A DNA stretch of 64,000 nucleotides from the NCBI GenBank assembly GCA_964561495.1, contig CAZLPW010000001.1, forward strand, positions 62,001-126,000, in the 5' to 3' direction. Both the position numbers and the translations under genes were made by a program. The notes beneath the pieces are model-generated. The model made no database searches, was not told where the DNA came from, and saw nothing but the letters and a program-made list of their open reading frames with translations. Numbering within the stretch: position 1 is the stretch's first letter; the number at the start of each line of letters is the position of its first letter. Shown here piece after piece: positions 1 to 9,077 of the stretch. This stretch comes from CAZLPW01 sp964561495 (GTDB lineage: Bacteria; Fidelibacterota; Marinisomatia; Marinisomatales; UBA1611).

Positions 1-983
1 TTCGTACTATCATCTGCTTCGATACAGGTTTTACCAATATCAATAATTTCTGCTGGTATGAGTGATGCTATATCAAAACGATCATTCTCAATCATTTTAA
101 TGTAAGAGTTGCCTAAAAGTCTAAATGTTTTCACCTCAAAAAATGTACAGGCTTTTTCCATTTCTTGATATTGTTGTTCTGTGTATGTCCTATATGTAGC
201 ATTATTTCTTATTATTGGAGTGAGGTTAAAAAACCGTTTATTAAAATTTTGTTTTTCGCGTATATATTTTTGAATTAATCCACTAATTTCGCGTATTATT
301 TCTGTTTGGGTTTCCTTGAATTCTGTAAAAGCAAGCAAATCATCTAATTGGTCTAAAGAGCCCATCATTTCTTTTTGATATTCTTCTACAACTTGATCAT
401 TCTCTTGTATTGCTGATTTAATACCTGTTTTTTGTAGTTTTACAATAAACTGTTTTATTATATTGGAAATAGTTACGACGACATTACTTGTTTTTGAATA
501 TAGCAGGATGTAAAAGATATATGGAAGAGATAAAATTGATCCAAAAAATAAATATATATATGTGTTTAGAATTACGGATGATACTCTGCTTAGTGGATCC
601 CAATAAACCATAATTACTATAGCATGAAGGGAAGCGATAATCAGAAACCAGACATATGTAAGGCTAAGCCAGTCTTTAACAAATAAATCCATTAATTTTG
701 GAGATGATTCAGCAGCAATAGCGATTACAATAATTAATGTTCCCAATACCATTGCTAATACACCACCCCAAATTTCAGGCGCAAAACCGAGATCGAGTTG
801 TTTATGATCATCTAGAACAATACCAAAATATTTATCTAAAAAATCAACTATATATGGGAAGTAATAATGAAATATTAAATCGCTTAAAAAAACTCCAGTT
901 AGAACAAGAATAAAAGAAATCAATGAACGATACTTGAAATGTAGACTATTAAACTTTACTATTAGAGAATAAATCTTCTTCAT
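1..983 (-). CDS. Multi-pass membrane protein, partial (C-terminus cut by window edge)
   Basis: I translated this open frame by hand. It starts at the ATG complementary to 981-983 and runs without a stop to base 1, so at least 327 residues are present and the C-terminus is missing. The first half has about four hydrophobic segments, around residues 18-35, 65-86, 98-122 and 130-155. The rest is soluble and helical, rich in Glu, Gln and Lys. No SD precedes the start. I see no motif that fixes a function. The layout, membrane helices followed by a long cytoplasmic helical part, recalls DUF2254-like membrane proteins, but I cannot confirm that. It is transcribed away from the TerB-like gene and shares a 288-bp divergent intergenic region with it. 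Confidence 0.75.
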   Translation of the reverse strand, partial: MKKIYSLIVKFNSLHFKYRSLISFILVLTGVFLSDLIFHYYFPYIVDFLDKYFGIVLDDHKQLDLGFAPEIWGGVLAMVLGTLIIVIAIAAESSPKLMDLFVKDWLSLTYVWFLIIASLHAIVIMVYWDPLSRVSSVILNTYIYLFFGSILSLPYIFYILLYSKTSNVVVTISNIIKQFIVKLQKTGIKSAIQENDQVVEEYQKEMMGSLDQLDDLLAFTEFKETQTEIIREISGLIQKYIREKQNFNKRFFNLTPIIRNNATYRTYTEQQYQEMEKACTFFEVKTFRLLGNSYIKMIENDRFDIASLIPAEIIDIGKTCIEADDST

Positions 984-1271
984 TTTAGTTTATCAAATTT
1001 TAAATTATACAGAGTTTAAACAATTACAATAGCATATAAATATAATCCTTAATTATCATAAATGTTGCATAAAAGAAAGGGGGTAAACTATATTAACATG
1101 AGAATTTAGTTGATATAAAAATTAATATTTTAATTCAAGGGAATCTTGACCTTAGTATATCTTCATCCTAATTTTCACATATTTTGATGAGTCACTACAA
1201 ACTATTTATGTAGTTGTTTGTTAAATAATAATAATAATAATAACCATAACATCTAATTAGAAGGGGAAGTT
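984..1271. other. Divergent intergenic region with AAT microsatellite
   Basis: This non-coding stretch separates the left-edge membrane protein (minus) from the TerB-like gene (plus), so it should hold both promoters. It contains a run of about seven AAT trinucleotides at 1223-1243, just upstream of the TerB-like start, and a weak hairpin (CTAC...GTAG) near 1196-1213. I see no RNA gene and no clear promoter consensus. Confidence 0.5.
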
Positions 1272-1703
1272 ATGTCAAATTGGAGTCAAAACCATGATCT
1301 CGTCTATGCCTTTGTCTGTGTATCATTTTTAGCAGATGGGGAAGTAGATGAAGCAGAAAAAGAGGCAATGAGGGGGAACTGTAAAGTTATGGCCCCTGAT
1401 ATGTCTGATGATGACTATAATAGAACAGAAGCAGAAGTGATTGATAAATTCATTGAGTTAGGTGATGAAGCTTCTAGAAGTGCGCATTATACTAGCGCAC
1501 TAGGTTCTCTAAAAGGAATGTTTACCAATGATGAAGATCGTTTTAAGTTGGTAAAAAACCTTGCTTATATTGCTAGAGCAGATGATTTCATCCATGAAAA
1601 TGAAAAGGCAATGATTGAGGAAGCCGTAAGTGTACTAGATATGACTGATAAAGTTAGTCTTGTAATCACTGAATCAACACTTTTTGTTGATTACAAAGGT
1701 TAG
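1272..1703 (+). CDS. TerB-like (tellurite resistance TerB family) acidic protein
   Basis: This is a 143-residue acidic soluble protein with the TerB helical fold pattern. The signature FLADGEVDEAEKE lies near residues 19-31, and a second acidic helix, YIARADDFIHENEKAMIEEA, near residues 98-117, gives the two-fold repeat typical of TerB. TerB proteins are linked to metal-ion and stress responses, often near membranes, but the biochemical role is poorly known. No other ter genes (terC, terD, terZ) are present, so this is a stand-alone copy and need not concern tellurite. The start is supported by a purine-rich AGAAGGGGAAG just upstream. A short inverted repeat follows the stop. Confidence 0.7.
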   Translation: MSNWSQNHDLVYAFVCVSFLADGEVDEAEKEAMRGNCKVMAPDMSDDDYNRTEAEVIDKFIELGDEASRSAHYTSALGSLKGMFTNDEDRFKLVKNLAYIARADDFIHENEKAMIEEAVSVLDMTDKVSLVITESTLFVDYKG

Positions 1704-1725
1704 AGAACTGGATTAAAAGTATGAC

Positions 1726-1749
1726 AGCCGCACAAATTTTTGTGCGGCT
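1726..1749 (+). terminator. Hairpin after the TerB-like gene
   Basis: This is a perfect 11-bp inverted repeat (AGCCGCACAAA / TTTGTGCGGCT) with a 2-nt loop, between the TerB-like stop and the next start. No T-run follows, so it may be a weak terminator, an mRNA processing site or a stabiliser rather than a strong intrinsic terminator. Confidence 0.5.
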
Positions 1750-1760
1750 AGTATTAAAAT

Positions 1761-1943
1761 ATGAATAATACAGAGAGAGAATCCCCACGTAGGATTGATG
1801 AGCGTAGAAATACGCACAGAAGAGAGGGACACCGTAGGAAATCTAATGTTCCTGTAGATAGTGATAGGCGAAATCAACTTGATAATCGCCAAGGTTATCA
1901 GCGGAAAGGAAATCGCCGTGCAGAGGGAGAAAGAAGAAATTAA
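1761..1943 (+). CDS. Small Arg-rich repetitive protein (60 aa), unknown function
   Basis: This is a 60-residue, very basic, probably disordered protein. Arginine pairs recur with a five-residue period (residues 10-11, 15-16, 20-21, 25-26) and again at 36-37, 52-53 and 58-59. There are almost no hydrophobic residues, so no folded core or membrane segment is expected. Such RR-repeat tails suggest nucleic-acid or acidic-surface binding, but no function can be assigned. Support for a real gene is that it starts at an ATG 11 bp after a hairpin, ends directly at a strong intrinsic terminator, and has strongly non-random composition. No SD is visible. It may be co-transcribed with the TerB-like gene. 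Confidence 0.5.
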   Translation: MNNTERESPRRIDERRNTHRREGHRRKSNVPVDSDRRNQLDNRQGYQRKGNRRAEGERRN

Positions 1944-1944
1944 T

Positions 1945-1974
1945 AAAAAAGGCAGATTTAACTGCCTTTTTTAT
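1945..1974 (+). terminator. Intrinsic terminator (bidirectional)
   Basis: The inverted repeat AAAAAAGGCAG...CTGCCTTTTTT directly follows the stop of the Arg-rich ORF. A T-run on the plus strand and an A-run mirrored on the minus strand let it serve both the plus-strand gene and the convergent CADD-family gene whose stop is at 2000. Confidence 0.85.
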
Positions 1975-1999
1975 TAAGAATAAATATTATATATATATT

Positions 2000-2671
2000 C
2001 TAGCAATAGACTCTTTGTATTCCTGATAAGAATCTATTTAATGCCTCTAGGGCGCTATCAACTGATTTTACTATTTCCTGCCTATGCTCTTCACTATTTC
2101 CTAGTTCAACTATTAGATTTCTTATCACCTCTCGGTGCCATTTGTCTGCGTGCATATGTACTGTGAAGAATTTCAGGGCGTTTTTATCATTAATATTATA
2201 ATATTTTTTTAATCCCTCTATCTTTGTTTCTGCTATTTCTGGTACCATGGATTCATAACAATATAATGCTGCTATTCCGATATGGGTTTTTTCATTTTTA
2301 GATAATTTCGAAAAAGTGTCAACTAGTTTTTTGGTTTCCATAATCATTTTTTTAGAGATTACTTCTTTTCTAGTGATTCCAGTGCCTTCTGCGAAGCGCA
2401 TCCAAAGTTCAGGGTGGTTTTCATCGCCCATTTCTTCATCAATCAGGTTTTCTAAAATAACTTGTCTGGTTTTGATATCATCACAGTTTGTATGTATTGA
2501 TGATAAGTATCTTGGAAAAGCTTTAACATGATTGAAATACTGTGCAGCATATTCTTGTATAGTGTTAACTCCTAATTTCCCAGCATTCCAGGCTTCATAA
2601 AATGGGTGTTTCAATAAGTGTAGGTCATCTATTTTTTTATCAATATTTTTGATAAAAGATAAATTGTTCAT
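2000..2671 (-). CDS. CADD family protein, probable self-sacrificing 4-aminobenzoate synthase (TenA/PqqC fold)
   Basis: This 223-residue protein matches the Chlamydia CADD family by memory of the family pattern. CADD is a heme-oxygenase-like diiron protein that makes 4-aminobenzoate for folate, using its own tyrosine as precursor and so bypassing pabABC. The KHPFYEAW motif places Tyr25 at the position of the sacrificed CADD Tyr27. Predicted metal ligands are present: Glu79 or Glu80 in LIDEEMG, His86, Glu140 in YCYESMVP, and His172, Asp176 and His179 in TVHMHADKWHRE. AGAAGGA lies upstream of the ATG. The gene is monocistronic, convergent with the small Arg-rich gene. No folate genes adjoin it. 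TenA- or PqqC-like functions are possible but fit less well. Confidence 0.8.
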   Translation of the reverse strand: MNNLSFIKNIDKKIDDLHLLKHPFYEAWNAGKLGVNTIQEYAAQYFNHVKAFPRYLSSIHTNCDDIKTRQVILENLIDEEMGDENHPELWMRFAEGTGITRKEVISKKMIMETKKLVDTFSKLSKNEKTHIGIAALYCYESMVPEIAETKIEGLKKYYNINDKNALKFFTVHMHADKWHREVIRNLIVELGNSEEHRQEIVKSVDSALEALNRFLSGIQRVYC

Positions 2672-2770
2672 TTGATTTTATCCTTCTATTATTAGTGAAT
2701 GAATTTCTTAAAATTAACATTTGTATAAAATAAAATAAAAGAACCAACTTTATAATAATTAAAATTTATA

Positions 2771-4063
2771 ATGAGTACTCCAACAAAACGAATTGCATTT
2801 CATACTATGGGTTGCAAATTAAATTTTTCAGAGACATCTACACTTTCGAGAGATTTTATACAGTATGGATTTATGGCGGTTAATTATAAAGATGTAGCAG
2901 ATATCTATGTTTTAAATTCTTGTTCTGTTACTAATAATGCTGATAAAGAGGCCCGAAGGTTAATTAGGCAAGCAAAAAGGAAAAATCCTTTATCTACCAT
3001 AGTGGTAACTGGATGCTATGCTCAATTAAGACCCCAAGAAGTTGGCTCAATCGAAGGTGTGGATTTAGTAGTAGGCGCAAAAGAAAAATTTGACTTATTA
3101 AAATATTTGGATACTATGGATTTAAAACTGGATTTGAGAATATTAACATCGGATATTAATTCTGTTAAAGAGTTTATTCCTTCTTATTCTTCTGATGAGC
3201 GGACACGTTCTTTTTTAAAAATCCAAGATGGTTGCAACTATAATTGTTCATTTTGTACAATCCCATTAGCTCGAGGTAGAAGTAGAAGCAACTCTATTAA
3301 AAAAACAATAAAAGTAGCAAAAAAAATTGAAAAAACAGGGTCAAAAGAAATTGTTTTAACAGGAGTTAATATTGGTGATTTTGGTATAGGAACAAATGAA
3401 AATCTTATTGGCCTTCTACAAGAATTAGATAAGTTAGATGATATAGAGCGCATTAGAATTTCTTCGATTGAACCTAATCTTTTAACAGATGAAATTATTC
3501 AATTCTGTGAATCATCCAAAAAATTCATGCCTCATTTTCATATCCCTCTCCAATCAGGCTCTAATAAAATATTAGGAGCTATGAAACGTAGATATGATAC
3601 CAAAGCATATAAAGATCGAATAAAAAAAATTAATGAGATAAGCCCAGAAGCTTGTATTGGAGTAGATGTTATAGTTGGGTTTCCAGGTGAATCAGATGAA
3701 GATTTTTCGGATACATATAATTTTTTGAATGAACTTGATATTACATATCTTCATGTTTTTACCTATTCAGAAAGAAGAGGAACTGAATCTATTAAAATCA
3801 GTGCAAAAGTCCAAAAAGAGGATAAATCTAAAAGAAGTAAAATTCTTCATGCTTTATCGGTAAAAAAACAACACATCTTCAATAATAAATTTATTAATAC
3901 CAAAAGACCAGTTTTATTTGAATTATCAAAAGGTGGATATATAATAGGCCATACAGATAATTATATTAAAGCTTATGTTAAAAGCCTAACTACTTATAAT
4001 AACCAAATAGTTGAAATTAATTTAATCGAAAACAATGGTGGCCATGTGATAGGTTGCATCTGA
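2771..4063 (+). CDS. mtaB: tRNA t6A37 C2-methylthiotransferase MtaB
   Basis: This is a radical-SAM methylthiotransferase that converts t6A to ms2t6A at tRNA position 37. The N-terminal UPF0004 domain carries the three cluster cysteines Cys15 (TMGCKLN), Cys51 (NSCSVT) and Cys82 (VTGCYAQ). The radical-SAM CxxxCxxC motif is Cys155, Cys159 and Cys162 (CNYNCSFC). The TMGCKLN form and the length of 430 residues favour MtaB over MiaB or RimO. A short TRAM-like C-terminus follows. The ATG has no SD, only an A/T-rich leader. The ABC-F gene follows after 37 bp on the same strand, so the two are likely co-transcribed; both act on the translation machinery. Confidence 0.9.
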   Translation: MSTPTKRIAFHTMGCKLNFSETSTLSRDFIQYGFMAVNYKDVADIYVLNSCSVTNNADKEARRLIRQAKRKNPLSTIVVTGCYAQLRPQEVGSIEGVDLVVGAKEKFDLLKYLDTMDLKLDLRILTSDINSVKEFIPSYSSDERTRSFLKIQDGCNYNCSFCTIPLARGRSRSNSIKKTIKVAKKIEKTGSKEIVLTGVNIGDFGIGTNENLIGLLQELDKLDDIERIRISSIEPNLLTDEIIQFCESSKKFMPHFHIPLQSGSNKILGAMKRRYDTKAYKDRIKKINEISPEACIGVDVIVGFPGESDEDFSDTYNFLNELDITYLHVFTYSERRGTESIKISAKVQKEDKSKRSKILHALSVKKQHIFNNKFINTKRPVLFELSKGGYIIGHTDNYIKAYVKSLTTYNNQIVEINLIENNGGHVIGCI

Positions 4064-4100
4064 TTTGTAAAGTTCATTTTATTATTTAAAATATAGAAAA

Positions 4101-5978
4101 ATGATATATATTGATAGTCTATCAAAATCTTATAATGATAATTATTTGTTTTCTAATGTAAATATTGTTCTTAAAAAAGGTATGAGAATTGGACTTGTTG
4201 GCGCTAATGGTACGGGTAAAACAACATTGCTTCGAATATTAGTGGGTGAAGAAAATTATGATTTTGGTAATGTTCAAGCTGATAAAAAAATAAGCATAGG
4301 TTATCTACCGCAAGATATTATTTCTGGGTCGAAATGTTCAGTGTTGGAAGAAACACTTAAATCTTTTCCTAAACTAAAAAGAATTGAAATTGAGATAGAT
4401 AGATTAAATGATGTAATAAAACAAGATCCAGGAAATAAGAGCGCTATAAAAGAAGTTGGTGACTTACAACACAAGTATGAGGTAATAGGCGGTTGGTCAA
4501 TAGAAAACAAAGCAAAAAAAATTCTAGGTGGCCTTGGTTTTAAAGAAGATCAATTTAAAGAGAAAGTATCCACCTTTTCTGGAGGATGGCGGATGCGTAT
4601 TGCCTTAGCTTCAATTTTATTAAAAAATCCAGATATTATTTTTTTAGACGAACCAACAAATCACTTAGATTTAGATGCAACTATCTGGTTGGAAAATTTT
4701 TTATATGATTGGAAGGGAAGTCTAGTTTTAATTAGTCATGATAGGACCTTTTTGGACAAGTCAGTAAACCATATACTTGAAATCGAATTTAAAAAAGTCT
4801 TTTTATTTAAAGGTGATTATTCAAATTACCTAAGTGAAAAGTCTGTAAGGATGGAACAGCAAATGAATGCTTTCCAAAATCAGCAAAAACAGATAAAACA
4901 GACAGAAAGGTTTATTGAAAGATTCAGATATAAAAATAAAAAAGCATCTCAAGTACAAAGTAGAGTAAAAACTTTAGCAAAAATGGAGAAAATTGAATCA
5001 CCTATAGAAGATAATAAAATATTAAATCTAATTATCCCCAACAAGACCAGGTCTCCATTAAAAATTATTTGGTGCCATGATTTAGGTAAAAGGTATGATA
5101 GTAACATAGTTTTTAAGAGTTTGAATTTTACAGTTGAAAGAAATCAAAAAATTGGATTAATTGGATATAACGGAGCAGGTAAATCAACGTTATTAAAATT
5201 ATTAGCAAATGCAATAGAGCCAAGCTCTGGTAAAATAAAAAGCGGGGAAAATGTAAAAATAGCATATTATGCACAGCATCAATTAGACTTATTAGATAAA
5301 GATGAATCAGTATTTGATTCCATAGTATCCGTTTCATCTGGGAAAAGTGATACAGAGATTAGGACTTATTTAGGAAGCTTTTTATTTTCTGGCGAAGATA
5401 TAGAAAAAAATATAGAGGTTTTATCTGGAGGGGAAAAAGCGAGAGTGGCTTTGGCAAGAATGTTGCTGAAACCAGTTGACCTTTTATTATTAGATGAACC
5501 AACAAATCACTTAGATATGCGATCCCGGGAAGTTTTAGAAATCGCATTAAAAAGATATAAAGGTTCAATAGTATGCATATCGCATGACAGACATTTTTTA
5601 AATAAAGTTACTAATACAATATGGAAAGTTCAGGGAGGAGGAATTCAAATCTATAATGGGAACTACGACTATTTTATTTGGAAAGAAAAAAAAATAACTG
5701 ATAAAAATTTGAAACCAGAAAAATTTTTAAAGCAAAATAAAAAAGCTAGTCTAAACTATAAAATGAAAAAAAAACATAAAAATCGATTAAACTGGATTGA
5801 AAAAAGATTTTCTTGTTTAGATAATGAAATTAGCATTGAAAAAAAATTACTTAATGATCCAATTAATTCTAAAGATTACAAAATGTTACAAAAAAAAATA
5901 GAAAATATTCAAAGACTAGAAGAGGAATATTTTAAGCTAATCGATGAACAGGAAAGAATACAACTAGAGATAGATTAA
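4101..5978 (+). CDS. ABC-F family ATPase (ribosome-associated type)
   Basis: This is a soluble protein with two ATP-binding cassettes in one chain and no membrane segments, as in the ABC-F family, whose members act on ribosomes. Cassette 1 has Walker A GANGTGKT at residues 34-41, signature FSGGWRMR and Walker B FLDEPTNHLD. Cassette 2 has GYNGAGKST, LSGGEKAR and LLDEPTNHLD. Between them lies a charged helical linker (about residues 245-305) corresponding to the P-site tRNA interaction motif. A Lys-rich coiled-coil tail occupies about residues 545-625, as in Uup-type members, which also bind DNA. At 625 residues it fits Uup or YheS-like proteins; the exact subtype cannot be settled by eye. The gene converges on gcvP with 21 bp between the stops. 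Confidence 0.9.
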   Translation: MIYIDSLSKSYNDNYLFSNVNIVLKKGMRIGLVGANGTGKTTLLRILVGEENYDFGNVQADKKISIGYLPQDIISGSKCSVLEETLKSFPKLKRIEIEIDRLNDVIKQDPGNKSAIKEVGDLQHKYEVIGGWSIENKAKKILGGLGFKEDQFKEKVSTFSGGWRMRIALASILLKNPDIIFLDEPTNHLDLDATIWLENFLYDWKGSLVLISHDRTFLDKSVNHILEIEFKKVFLFKGDYSNYLSEKSVRMEQQMNAFQNQQKQIKQTERFIERFRYKNKKASQVQSRVKTLAKMEKIESPIEDNKILNLIIPNKTRSPLKIIWCHDLGKRYDSNIVFKSLNFTVERNQKIGLIGYNGAGKSTLLKLLANAIEPSSGKIKSGENVKIAYYAQHQLDLLDKDESVFDSIVSVSSGKSDTEIRTYLGSFLFSGEDIEKNIEVLSGGEKARVALARMLLKPVDLLLLDEPTNHLDMRSREVLEIALKRYKGSIVCISHDRHFLNKVTNTIWKVQGGGIQIYNGNYDYFIWKEKKITDKNLKPEKFLKQNKKASLNYKMKKKHKNRLNWIEKRFSCLDNEISIEKKLLNDPINSKDYKMLQKKIENIQRLEEEYFKLIDEQERIQLEID

Positions 5979-5999
5979 AAACTATTTTTGGTTTTTTTG

Positions 6000-8810
6000 C
6001 TAAGCTTTATCCTCTTTATACTCTTCAATAGCTGCGCAAGTACAAACTAAATTCCTGTCTCCAAAAGTATTGTCAATCCGGCCTACTGGAGGCCAATATT
6101 TATAATCATGCAACCAAGAAGATGGATATGCTGCCTCTTTTCTAGAATATGGATAAGACCATTTATCGGAACTTAATTCTAGAGCAGTATGTGGAGCGTT
6201 TCTTAAAATACTATTTTCAATTAAAGTTCCATTTTTTATTATTAATTTAATTTCATTTTTAATACTAATCATAGCTTCACAAAATCTATCCAGTTCATCC
6301 TTAGATTCGCTTTCAGTCGGTTCTATCATCATTGTCCCTTGAACTGGCCATGACATAGTTGGTGCATGAAACCCATAGTCCATAAGTCTTTTTGCAATGT
6401 CCTCTTCATTAACACCACTTTTTTGTTTTAAGGGTCTTATATCAATAATAAACTCATGTGCACAAAAGCCACTTATGCCTCTGTATAATATAGGGAAATG
6501 ATTTTCAATTTTTTTTGCCATATAGTTTGCATTTAAAATTGCAACTTGAGAGGCCTGTTTTAATCCATCTGGTCCCATCATTGATATATATGCCCATGAA
6601 ATAGTTAAAATACTACTACTCCCATAGGGTGAGGCAGAAACAGTATTGATTGTTTTTTCATCATTTTTTCTAGTGTGAAAATGATTTGGAAGAAAATCCG
6701 ATAAATGTTTTTTACAGACTATTGGTCCCATTCCTGGGCCACCACCACCATGTGGTATGCAAAAAGTTTTATGAAGATTTATATGCATAACATCACATCC
6801 AAAATCACCAGGCTTACATAAACCCACGAGCGCATTTAAATTTGCTCCATCCATATATATTTGCCCTCCATTATTATGAATTAATTGACAAATATCTTTA
6901 ATTGAATTTTCAAATACACCATGGGTAGAAGGATATGTTACCATTAATGCAGAAATATTTTCAGAATGTTTTTTAACTTTTTCATTTAGATCATCTTCTG
7001 ATATGTTTCCATGTTTATCACATTTAACTATAACAACTTGCATCCCCGCCATTATAGCTGAAGCTGGATTTGTTCCATGGGCAGATGATGGGATTAGACA
7101 AATATTTCTATTAGTATTTCCATTAGCTTTATGATATTCTCTAATTAGTAAAAGCCCTGCGTATTCTCCTTGTGCTCCTGAATTAGGTTGAAAAGAAATA
7201 TCATCAAAACCAGTAATATTTGTAAGCCATTCTCCTAATTCGGTAAGTATTTTATTGTATCCTTGCGCTTGATTAAGTGGGCAAAAAGGGTGTAATTCTC
7301 CAAACTCTGGCCATGATAGTGCTTCCATTTCTGAAGCTGCATTTAATTTCATGGTACATGAGCCTAGTGGAATCATACTTGAATTAAGGGAAAGATCTTT
7401 GGTTTCTAATTTATGCATGTAGCGCATAAGTTTTGTTTCTGTTTGGTAATTTTTAAAAGTAGGATGTTCTAAATAAGATGATTTTCTAAGGACATCATTA
7501 GGAATATATGTAGTTTTTGCACCTAATATTTTTGCCCCAAAAACAGATGCAATCTTTTTAATATCATCTTCTGTGCTAGTTTCATCTAAAGAAATCCCGA
7601 TAGTGTTATCATTGAATTTTCTAAAATTAATATTTAAAAGGTCTGCTTTGCCCGCCCATTTATCAGCTTTGATACAGATTGTATCAAAAAAACATTTATG
7701 TTTAATAAAAATCCCTCTATTAATAAGTGACTCAGCTAATAGATAAGTAAGGTTATTTATGCGATTTGCTATTTCAAGCAAACCAGCCTTGCCATGGTAA
7801 ACTCCATACATACTAGATATTATAGCGAGCAAAGCCTGTGATGTGCAAATATTTGACGTGGCTTTTTCTCTTCTTATATGTTGTTCTCTAGTTTGTAGAG
7901 CCATCCTATATGCTGGGTTTCCATGTTTATCCTTAGATAAACCTATTATTCGGCCTGGAATTTTGCGTTTGAATTTTTCGGTAGTTGCAAAAAATGCAGC
8001 ATGAGGACCACCATATCCCATGGGGACACCAAATCTTTGGGAACTGCCAATAGCTGCATCAGCGCCCATTTCACCTGGCGGTTTTATTTTTGTAAGGGCA
8101 AGCAGATCAGTAGCAATACAAACAAATGATTTGTTTTCCTTTGCTATTTTACAAATAGATGAAAAGTTTTTAACCAAACCTTCGGTATCTGGGTTTTGTA
8201 AAAGAATGCCAAAAACAGAGTCATGAAATTTAATTTTTTGAGTATCTATTATTTTAAGTTTAATACCTAATGGTTCAGACCGAGTTTTAAGTACATCAAT
8301 TGTTTGGGGATGGCATTTATTTGATATTAGAAAACAGTTTTTATGATTTCTGGGGTTCATATTATAAAACATGATCATTGCTTCAGCGGCAGCTGTAGAT
8401 TCATCTAGTAAAGATGCATTAGATATTGGTAAACCAGTTAGATCACAAACAAGAGTTTGGTAATTGAATAAGGCCTCCAATCTGCCCTGGCTTATTTCTG
8501 CTTGATAAGGCGTATACTGAGTATACCAACCTGGGTTTTCCAAAATATTTCTTTTAATTACGGAGGGAACTATTGTTCCATAATATCCCATTCCAATAAA
8601 AGATTTATTAATTTTATTTTGTTTTGACAATTTATATAGTCTTTCTAACATTTTTTGTTCGGTAATTGCATTTGGCGTATCAATTTTAGCATTGGATTTA
8701 ATTGCTTCAGGAATAATATTATCAATAAATAAATCGAGCGTTTTAAATCCCATTGAGGATAAAATCGTATTAATATGATCAAGCGATCCAATGTGTTTGG
8801 ATTTAAACAT
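6000..8810 (-). CDS. gcvP: Glycine dehydrogenase (decarboxylating), fused P protein of the glycine cleavage system
   Basis: This PLP enzyme decarboxylates glycine and passes the aminomethyl group to the lipoyl arm of GcvH. Both halves (P1 and P2) are fused in one chain, as in proteobacterial and eukaryotic enzymes. Recognisable blocks are the N-terminal KHIG motif, P1 QRFGVPMGYGGPHAAFFAT, P2 LGSCTMKLNA, and the PLP-lysine region HINLHKTFCIPHGGGGPG about 680 residues in. The open frame extends to a start at 8864. I prefer the ATG at 8810 because AAGGAA lies 8 nt upstream and the protein then begins at the conserved N-terminus; this gives 936 residues. The T, H and L protein genes are not in the window. 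Confidence 0.93.
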   Translation of the reverse strand: MFKSKHIGSLDHINTILSSMGFKTLDLFIDNIIPEAIKSNAKIDTPNAITEQKMLERLYKLSKQNKINKSFIGMGYYGTIVPSVIKRNILENPGWYTQYTPYQAEISQGRLEALFNYQTLVCDLTGLPISNASLLDESTAAAEAMIMFYNMNPRNHKNCFLISNKCHPQTIDVLKTRSEPLGIKLKIIDTQKIKFHDSVFGILLQNPDTEGLVKNFSSICKIAKENKSFVCIATDLLALTKIKPPGEMGADAAIGSSQRFGVPMGYGGPHAAFFATTEKFKRKIPGRIIGLSKDKHGNPAYRMALQTREQHIRREKATSNICTSQALLAIISSMYGVYHGKAGLLEIANRINNLTYLLAESLINRGIFIKHKCFFDTICIKADKWAGKADLLNINFRKFNDNTIGISLDETSTEDDIKKIASVFGAKILGAKTTYIPNDVLRKSSYLEHPTFKNYQTETKLMRYMHKLETKDLSLNSSMIPLGSCTMKLNAASEMEALSWPEFGELHPFCPLNQAQGYNKILTELGEWLTNITGFDDISFQPNSGAQGEYAGLLLIREYHKANGNTNRNICLIPSSAHGTNPASAIMAGMQVVIVKCDKHGNISEDDLNEKVKKHSENISALMVTYPSTHGVFENSIKDICQLIHNNGGQIYMDGANLNALVGLCKPGDFGCDVMHINLHKTFCIPHGGGGPGMGPIVCKKHLSDFLPNHFHTRKNDEKTINTVSASPYGSSSILTISWAYISMMGPDGLKQASQVAILNANYMAKKIENHFPILYRGISGFCAHEFIIDIRPLKQKSGVNEEDIAKRLMDYGFHAPTMSWPVQGTMMIEPTESESKDELDRFCEAMISIKNEIKLIIKNGTLIENSILRNAPHTALELSSDKWSYPYSRKEAAYPSSWLHDYKYWPPVGRIDNTFGDRNLVCTCAAIEEYKEDKA

Positions 8811-9054
8811 TGTTTTTGTTTCCTTCATAAATAAACTGGTTTTATTGGGGCTAAACGTTAACACTAATAATTAATCTATAGTATGGTGTTTTTATAAAGG
8901 AAAGATAAAAAGTTTAGTTGTAAAATAGGCGGTTGTAAAATAGGTTTAAATGAAACAATTGGTAATAATAAGGGAAAAAAGAATTATTCTTTTTTTAAGA
9001 AAAATTTTTCTAATATTTTTAGGAATATTATTTTCTGAGATTAATTAACAAACA
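8811..9054. other. Intergenic region with a 13-nt direct repeat and a possible 32-codon ORF
   Basis: This is the divergent region between gcvP (minus) and the zinc-ribbon gene (plus). It holds a tandem 13-nt repeat GTTGTAAAATAGG at 8917-8929 and 8932-8944 (15-nt period). Directly after it, an ATG at 8950 opens a 32-codon frame to the TAA at 9046-9048, encoding a short basic peptide with a hydrophobic C-terminal half. The peptide may be chance in AT-rich DNA. No structured RNA is evident, and I see no glycine riboswitch upstream of gcvP. Confidence 0.35.
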
Positions 9055-9077
9055 AAATGCACCAGTCAGGTGCATTT
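9055..9077 (+). promoter_or_regulatory. Hairpin just upstream of the zinc-ribbon gene
   Basis: This is a perfect 9-bp inverted repeat AAATGCACC / GGTGCATTT with the 5-nt loop AGTCA. The upstream GTG candidate start at 9070 lies inside the stem, while the SD and TTG start at 9086-9102 lie just beyond it. It could end an upstream transcript (a GTTTTA tail follows) or shape the 5' end of the mRNA. Confidence 0.5.

Noticed and set aside
1223..1243. AAT trinucleotide run as a phase-variation tract
   Set aside because: A short AT-rich microsatellite outside a coding region; no evidence of length variation and no promoter spacing that it clearly changes.
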